A stretch of 10,368 nucleotides of DNA from JAJVID01 sp036565725 (GTDB lineage: Bacteria; Acidobacteriota; Blastocatellia; RBC074), in the NCBI GenBank assembly GCA_036565725.1, contig DATCXQ010000685.1, positions 1 to 10,368 on the forward strand, written 5' to 3'. This document shows positions 6,142 through 10,368 of the stretch, piece after piece. The stretch's first letter is position 1. The number at the start of each line of letters is the position of its first letter. A program made the position numbers and the translations under genes. The notes beneath the pieces are model-generated. The model worked only from the letters and a program-made list of their open reading frames with translations. It had not been told where the DNA came from and did not search any database.

Positions 6142-7337
6142 TACTGAAGAATGATCTGCTGCTTTTCGCTCAGCCCTTCGAGAACTTCGGTTCGCGAGCC
6201 GTTGCTGACGCCGACCTTGACAGGCTTGCGTTCGCGGCCTTTGGGCTGCCCCGGCGCGGGTATTTCTACCGAGGCGTTGCGCTGGTTGTCGTAAATCACG
6301 GCGCTTTCGGGGACGAGCAGCGCGCCTTTGTGTTCTTCCAGGACTATTTCGGCGTTTGCCGTCATATTGGCGCGAAGCAGATTGCCCGGGTTGTTGATGG
6401 AGACCTTGACCTCGAAGGTCACCACGTTGTCCTTGTCCACGCCGAGCGGCGAAATCTGCGTGACCTTGCCGTCGAAAATCTTGTCCTTGAAGGTCTCGAC
6501 CTTGATCCGTGAAGGTTGGTTCAGTTTGACGACGCCGATGTCTGCCTCGTCGACTTTGCCTCGAACGTAGACCTGGCTGATGTCGCCTAGCACCATCACC
6601 AGCGTCGCCGCCGCGCCCATATTCAAGATCGAAGAGACCGGCGAGCCGATCTCGACGTCGCGCGAGAGGACCATTCCGCCGATCGGCGAGCGGATCGTCG
6701 CATAATTCAATTCCTCTTCGGCGCGGTCTACGGCGGCCTGCGCCTGGGCGACCTCGGCCTTGGCCTGCGCGACTTTCGCCTCGCTTACGGTAAGTTGCGC
6801 GCGCGCGACGTTCTGGCGGTTCGACGCCAGTTCGTATGAGCTGCGCGCGTCGTCATATGACTGCTGGGGCAGCACGCCCTCCTTCAGCAGCCTTTCGGCG
6901 CGATCGAAATTACGTTTGGCGAATGGCACGTCGGGTCCTTCGGCTTCGACCTTGTTCTTTTCGAGCTGGGCCTCGGCGGCCTTCAGGTTGGATTCCGCGC
7001 CTATAAACGCGGCTTTGGCTTCGCGGACGCGCGCGGCAAGGTTCTCCTTGTCGAGTTCGGCCAGCGTCTGTCCCAGCGCGACGACGTCGCCCACCTGAAC
7101 CTTCAACTCTTTAATGATGCCGTTGGCCTTCGATTTGATTTCGACCTTTGTGATCGGTTCGATGCGGCCCGTGGCGACGACCGACCGCGCGATATCGCCG
7201 CGCTCGACCGTGGCTAACCGCGAAGAGTCAATTTCGGTCGTCGGGCGCGACATTACGACAAAGCCCGTCACGCCCAAGCCGCTGAGGATGACAAGCGCGC
7301 CCAATATCCACAATGGTTTGCGCGATTTCTTCTTCAT
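6141..7337 (-). CDS. HlyD/MacA-type periplasmic adaptor (membrane-fusion protein)
   Basis: Periplasmic adaptor that links an inner-membrane exporter to an outer-membrane channel; 398 residues, normal for MacA-like proteins. A basic start (MKKKSRK) precedes one membrane anchor at about 9-29. The first half of the lipoyl domain is at about 60-97 (VEIKSKANGIIKELKVQVGD). An alpha-helical hairpin with heptad-like Ala/Glu/Lys/Gln content follows (about 100-212). The second lipoyl half is at about 211-240 (IRSPIGGMVLSRDVEIGSPV), then a beta-barrel (about 245-335) and a membrane-proximal domain (about 338-398). GGAG at 7346-7349 lies 8 bases before the ATG. The next two genes encode MacB-type permeases, which points to an ABC pump rather than an RND one. 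No ATPase gene lies between or beside them. Substrate unknown. Confidence 0.94.
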   Translation of the reverse strand: MKKKSRKPLWILGALVILSGLGVTGFVVMSRPTTEIDSSRLATVERGDIARSVVATGRIEPITKVEIKSKANGIIKELKVQVGDVVALGQTLAELDKENLAARVREAKAAFIGAESNLKAAEAQLEKNKVEAEGPDVPFAKRNFDRAERLLKEGVLPQQSYDDARSSYELASNRQNVARAQLTVSEAKVAQAKAEVAQAQAAVDRAEEELNYATIRSPIGGMVLSRDVEIGSPVSSILNMGAAATLVMVLGDISQVYVRGKVDEADIGVVKLNQPSRIKVETFKDKIFDGKVTQISPLGVDKDNVVTFEVKVSINNPGNLLRANMTANAEIVLEEHKGALLVPESAVIYDNQRNASVEIPAPGQPKGRERKPVKVGVSNGSRTEVLEGLSEKQQIILQ

Positions 7338-7464
7338 TATTTCGACTCCGTGCCCTTCTAACTTTTGAACCCCGATCGATCAACGATTATTCCGTTCTCC
7401 ATACGGAGGTTTGGAAAAGGCGGTTCCGAAAATGATTTGAGATGAAGGGTAAAAACGCCAACCC

Positions 7465-7639
7465 TCCGCGCATTTGATGGTCTTCGAAAGTTAAATGGCC
7501 CCATAGCAGGCGCGCCTTCCTTAGCGTCCTTTGCGCCTTTGCGCCTTTGCGAGAACCGACGCCCGAACGAGGAGGCCAATCTCGCGCAAAGACGCAAAGG
7601 CGGGGTCATTTATTTCTCAAAGACCATCAAATGGGCGGA
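7465..7639. mobile_element. MITE-like palindromic element (about 175 bp)
   Basis: Ends form a terminal inverted repeat of 38 bases, 7465-7502 against 7602-7639, matching at 32 of 38 positions (core CATTTGATGGTCTT). Inside, CCTTTGCG occurs three times in tandem (7528-7551), and CGCAAAGA-CGCAAAGG (7585-7600) is the inverted counterpart, so the whole element can fold on itself. There is no transposase gene; the minus-strand frame across it (7358-7609) has no family resemblance. I could not see a clear target-site duplication. It looks like a non-autonomous or decayed element; the CCTTTGCG-type stretch resembles repeats met in many bacterial genomes. Confidence 0.7.
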
Positions 7640-7877
7640 TTGAGTATTCATCACCTGCATACGTTGAGTGGGTGTCGGGAGGGCGCAGAATGTTGCAGTA
7701 AAGTTTCGACCTTCTAGATCAGCTGCGGCTGGGATTGGCGAACAGGTCGACGGAAATCAGCAGATTGGACCGAGAAATTGCGCCCAGATAATCATCCGCT
7801 TTCCGTTCACCTCCGCGATTGCCAGCCAGAGCGGCTTTTCAAGAGGCTCTTTAGCAGTTGGCGTGCCAGGGCGGGAA
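7640..7877. other. Intergenic stretch with a small open frame of doubtful status
   Basis: Lies between the MITE-like element and the hydrolase stop codon. On the minus strand an ATG overlapping the hydrolase stop (7885) opens a 42-codon frame ending in TGA at 7757. Its C-terminal half looks protein-like (EKPLWLAIAEVNGKRMIIWA). The same frame then stays open for another 48 codons, to a TAA inside the element's terminal repeat. No family is recognised and the plus strand is also open here. It may be a short gene, a decayed gene end, or chance. Confidence 0.3.
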
Positions 7878-8921
7878 TTATGCATTGACCAGATGGCGAT
7901 CCATCCATTCCAGCGTGAGCCGTCGCATCTCCGGCAATTCTTCGTGGCCGCAGTCGAACAGCTCTATCCGGCAGTCTTCAGCCTTGCCGTATTTCGCGTA
8001 GAGCGGCGCCAGATAATCGCGCACGCGTTCGACGCCCGCTGGCGGCGTCAGCGAGTCGTTTCGCCCGTTCAGGCTGAGATGGGCGCGCGGCGCGATCAAT
8101 TCGTTGATCTGCGCCGTCGAAAAATGTTTGAGCAGGCTCGGCACGTAGTAATAAATGCCGTGGCCTTTCAGATTGTTGGCTTTGATCAGCTCATCGAAGT
8201 CTGTCATGCAGCAGAGGTCAACGCAGAGTTTGATGCGCGGGTCGAGCGCGGCCAGCCACCACGCCTTCGTCGCGCCCATCGAGAGGCCGAACGCGCCGAT
8301 TCGGTTCGGGTCGACTTCGGGACGTGAAACCAGGTAATCGACCGCGCGGTGTTCGTCGAAGATCATCATCCCGAACAGGACCTGCCCATTCCAGATCATC
8401 TTCTTGAACGCGTCCCATTCGCCGTTGCGGCCGTCCTTGTCGCGCATCCGCTCGCCGAAACACCAACTGTCAATCGCCAGCGTGACAATGCCTTTCTCGG
8501 CCACTACCGGAGCGTAGGCGGGCAACACTTTGCGTCCCGTCAACAGTTCGTCTTTGCCGGTCGGATACGTGCCGCCGTGCCAGTGGTGGTAGATCAGGCC
8601 GGGGGCTGGGTTTTGACGTTTGTCAGGAATGAGCAGCAGCGCGGGCACAGGCTCTATACCGTTCAGATCGAGCGTGAGATATTCGAGTGTGTAACCATCT
8701 CCTTTTTCCGTCCTGATCAGCTTCGGCGGCTTCGGGCGATGGCCGACTGGAAGATCGCCGAGCAGGCTCCAGAGCAGTTTGCGGCGTTTTTGCTGGTACG
8801 CGCTGAATTCTCGTTTTGTTTTGACCGATTGCGCGGCGACCATTGGGGAACCGCTTGACGCGGCTGCAATGGTTGCGGCGCTCTGTTTGAGAAAGTCTCG
8901 ACGAGCCAATGATGAAGACAT
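7878..8921 (-). CDS. Tat-exported alpha/beta hydrolase (dienelactone hydrolase/acetyl xylan esterase-like)
   Basis: A 347-residue secreted or periplasmic esterase-type hydrolase. The N-terminus carries a twin-arginine signal, LARRDFLKQSAATIAAA (5-21), with a likely cleavage site near VAA (28-30). The alpha/beta core includes YHHWHGGTYPTGKDELL (111-127) and DSWCFGERM (151-159), typical of the large abhydrolase group that contains acetyl xylan esterase relatives. The nucleophile elbow is GLSMGA with Ser214. The acid is probably Asp289 (NGRNDSLTP) and the base His326 (DCGHEELP), completing the triad in the right order. GGAGG at 8929-8933, seven bases before the ATG, supports the start. It is separated from the exporter genes by 540 bp, so it is probably its own unit. 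The substrate (acetylated sugar, ester or lactone) cannot be told from sequence alone. Confidence 0.92.
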   Translation of the reverse strand: MSSSLARRDFLKQSAATIAAASSGSPMVAAQSVKTKREFSAYQQKRRKLLWSLLGDLPVGHRPKPPKLIRTEKGDGYTLEYLTLDLNGIEPVPALLLIPDKRQNPAPGLIYHHWHGGTYPTGKDELLTGRKVLPAYAPVVAEKGIVTLAIDSWCFGERMRDKDGRNGEWDAFKKMIWNGQVLFGMMIFDEHRAVDYLVSRPEVDPNRIGAFGLSMGATKAWWLAALDPRIKLCVDLCCMTDFDELIKANNLKGHGIYYYVPSLLKHFSTAQINELIAPRAHLSLNGRNDSLTPPAGVERVRDYLAPLYAKYGKAEDCRIELFDCGHEELPEMRRLTLEWMDRHLVNA

Positions 8922-9031
8922 GCTGAAACCTCCACCGCCTTAGCGGAAAAACCGAGTGATGGTGAAATTAAGTTATCACAGCCCGCAGTTCCCTCCAATC
9001 AACCGCCGAGACGCGAAAGCGAATGTTTTCG

Positions 9032-9096
9032 AATTTTTCTGTCCTGTATTTTTCCGTTCCGGTTTCGCCAACAGAAAAATGCAGGACGGAAAAATA
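9032..9096. repeat. Imperfect 26-bp inverted repeat
   Basis: Arms 9032-9057 and 9071-9096 are reverse complements at 22 of 26 positions, with a 13-base loop. Each arm is itself built from two similar halves around an (A/T)TTTTTC(C/T)GT-type unit, so the element also has an internal direct repeat. It lies in the gap between divergently transcribed genes and may be a bidirectional structure or a dispersed extragenic palindrome. Confidence 0.82.
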
Positions 9097-9377
9097 TGGA
9101 CCGATGATTTCCCAAATCTTTGGCGAGCCGTTTCACGCCGGTTTTCTGCATGAAGGTATGAGGGCGGCGGGAGAGCTCTCGCCTGCGCGCTTGATATCAG
9201 AGCCGGAAAATTTACAGAAGGAAAATTTCGAACGGATGGTAATCTGGAGGAAAGTCAGGCAACTTCACCTTCTGGATTATAGAGGCCAACTCGCAATAAG
9301 TGTTCCGACAAAAGCCTCGGCATTAACGTTTGTTTGCGCCAGCGACGCCAAGCAAGCACAAATATCAGCCTACCTTG

Positions 9378-9383
9378 AAGGAG
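9378..9383 (+). promoter_or_regulatory. Shine-Dalgarno of the cytochrome c gene
   Basis: AAGGAG, 7 bases before the ATG at 9391. It is the strongest ribosome binding site on the plus strand here and fixes the start of a gene whose end lies outside the window. Confidence 0.8.
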
Positions 9384-9390
9384 AATCATA

Positions 9391-10368
9391 ATGAATTCAA
9401 CGAAACAGATTGCGGGCCTTGCGATAGAAAGACGTGGTTCGCAGAGGCTCGGCCACCGGTTACGAGCGGTGGTCGTCATGATTGCGCTACTCGGTTTTGC
9501 GTGGCGCCTCGGATCCGACCTGGCCGGCGCGACCGTCTGGACCCCCCAGGACAGCATCCCCAATAACCACCCCGCGCAGAACCCTGACGGAAAGTCGGCG
9601 ACTTTCAGCACACAAGGTTCCGTTGACCTAACCGGCGAGTACTTCCAGGCTCAGGGGACGAACGGTCGGAGCTGCGCGTCATGTCATATCGCAAAGGAGG
9701 CCTGGAGCATCACCCCCAGCACGCTGCAACACCTGTTCGACGAAACAGACGGAACTCACCCGGTCTTCAACCTGCTCGACGCCAACAACCCGAATATGGA
9801 CGTCTCCACGCCGGAGGCGCGCCTCGCCGCCTACAGCATGCTATTGAGCCGCGGCGTATTCCGCAGGGGCGGCGCGCCCAGGCCGAACTCCGAATGGGAA
9901 CTGATCGCCGTGGACGATCCGCACGGTTTCGCCAACCTAACCCGGCTTGTGCACTGGCGGCGCGTCATGCCGACGATCAATTTCGCGCTCGGGAGTTCGA
10001 CGGTCAACTGGGACGGCGGCAACACCATAGGCGACGATCTGCGCGCCGGCCTGGTCAACCAGGCTAACCGCAACGTGACGGGCGCTCAGCAGGGCCAGCC
10101 GGCGCCCCCTGAAGTCATAGAGAACATCGTTGATTTCGAAAGCTCGCTGTTCACCGCGCAGCTCATCGCGCCGGGCGTCGGGCGTCTTGACTCGGCCGGC
10201 GCGCGTGGCGGCCCCGAGGCGTTGTCGAACATGTCGAAGGCCGCGGGCCGGTTCGATCTCTTCGACGCCTGGGCTGGTCACGGGAATCCAAGGCGCGCGC
10301 AGGTCGCCCGAGGCCAGGAGTTGTTCAACAATAAAGCCAGCCTCAGCGGACGCACGTGCAGCGGCTGC
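9391..10368 (+). CDS. Multi-haem c-type cytochrome, 3'-truncated by the window edge
   Basis: An open frame of 326 codons without a stop that runs off the window. The N-terminus is long and basic before a hydrophobic segment (AVVVMIALLGFAW, 26-38), so it is exported to the periplasm or anchored. The first haem site is CASCH at 95-99, in the context TNGRSCASCHIAKEAWSITP. The next Cys pair, CSGC (323-326), is the last thing in the window; the following His would make a second CxxCH. Between them lies about 220 residues with FDETDGTHPVFNLLDANN (116-133) and GQELFNNKASLSGRTC before the second site (308-323), where the GxxLF pattern is typical of a cytochrome c domain entry. It resembles annotated 'cytochrome c' family proteins related to the di-haem peroxidase/MauG group; that is a loose resemblance. 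Redox partner and role are unknown. It is transcribed away from the rest. Confidence 0.85.
   Translation, partial: MNSTKQIAGLAIERRGSQRLGHRLRAVVVMIALLGFAWRLGSDLAGATVWTPQDSIPNNHPAQNPDGKSATFSTQGSVDLTGEYFQAQGTNGRSCASCHIAKEAWSITPSTLQHLFDETDGTHPVFNLLDANNPNMDVSTPEARLAAYSMLLSRGVFRRGGAPRPNSEWELIAVDDPHGFANLTRLVHWRRVMPTINFALGSSTVNWDGGNTIGDDLRAGLVNQANRNVTGAQQGQPAPPEVIENIVDFESSLFTAQLIAPGVGRLDSAGARGGPEALSNMSKAAGRFDLFDAWAGHGNPRRAQVARGQELFNNKASLSGRTCSGC

Larger units (their letters stand above)
8922..9390. other. Divergent intergenic region (hydrolase / cytochrome c)
   Basis: Separates divergent genes and should contain both promoters; I see no convincing sigma70 pair for either. The left part has an AACCGCCGAGACGCGAAAG stretch and the inverted repeat at 9032-9096. 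A plus-strand frame (9023-9391) starts within the palindrome and shows no family resemblance. The stretch 9100-9377 holds nothing I recognise. Confidence 0.6.

Noticed and set aside
7355..7376. Possible promoter TTGATC-17-TAGAAG before the adaptor gene
   Set aside because: Both boxes are only 4/6 matches and the implied leader would be too short to hold the ribosome binding site comfortably.
7358..7609. Minus-strand 83-codon frame upstream of the adaptor gene
   Set aside because: Crosses the MITE-like element; the peptide is translated repeat (RRKGAKDAKE) and no family is evident.
7465..7639. CRISPR-like array, because of the tandem CCTTTGCG units
   Set aside because: Units are 8 bases with no spacers, and they are mirrored within an inverted-repeat element; no cas gene is present.
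7668..8327. Plus-strand 219-codon frame
   Set aside because: Mostly antisense to the hydrolase, which has a complete catalytic triad and a Tat signal.
9023..9391. Plus-strand 122-codon frame before the cytochrome gene
   Set aside because: Begins inside the palindrome; the remainder lacks motifs and a ribosome binding site.

Overview
The window looks like a chromosomal stretch from a moderately GC-rich Gram-negative bacterium. The gene styles (MacB-type permeases in tandem, Tat-exported alpha/beta hydrolase, DinB protein, multi-haem cytochrome c, many extragenic palindromes) suggest Acidobacteriota, perhaps class Blastocatellia. That assignment is inference from style only; there is no rRNA or marker phylogeny here. 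Nine genes lie on the minus strand and one incomplete gene lies on the plus strand at the right edge.

Reading the minus strand from right to left: a Tat-signal alpha/beta hydrolase (7878-8921); a 540-bp gap holding a palindromic MITE-like element; a membrane-fusion protein (6141-7337) and two paralogous MacB/FtsX-type permeases (4758-6059 and 3244-4500), which together form an export module with no ATPase gene beside it; a DinB-fold protein (2688-3167); a small lysine-rich protein (2185-2664); a DUF4031 protein (1859-2167); and a conserved housekeeping pair, an M50 site-2-type protease (1070-1774) followed 11 bp later by tryptophanyl-tRNA synthetase (72-1058). A sigma70-like promoter candidate precedes the protease gene. 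A perfect 22-bp hairpin lies downstream of trpS at the window edge.

On the plus strand a c-type cytochrome with a strong Shine-Dalgarno starts at 9391 and runs off the window just before the His of its second CxxCH motif.

The most distinctive feature is the gaps. Four of the larger ones, plus the trpS 3' flank, hold a different inverted-repeat element: 1-48, 4612-4735, 6074-6141, 7465-7639 and 9032-9096. One of them sits inside the exporter operon and touches a stop codon. I do not see a clear new defence, mobile or biosynthetic system. The best leads are these repeat elements, the ATPase-less exporter module, and a TrpRS whose apparent iron-sulfur Cys set has one position changed to Arg.
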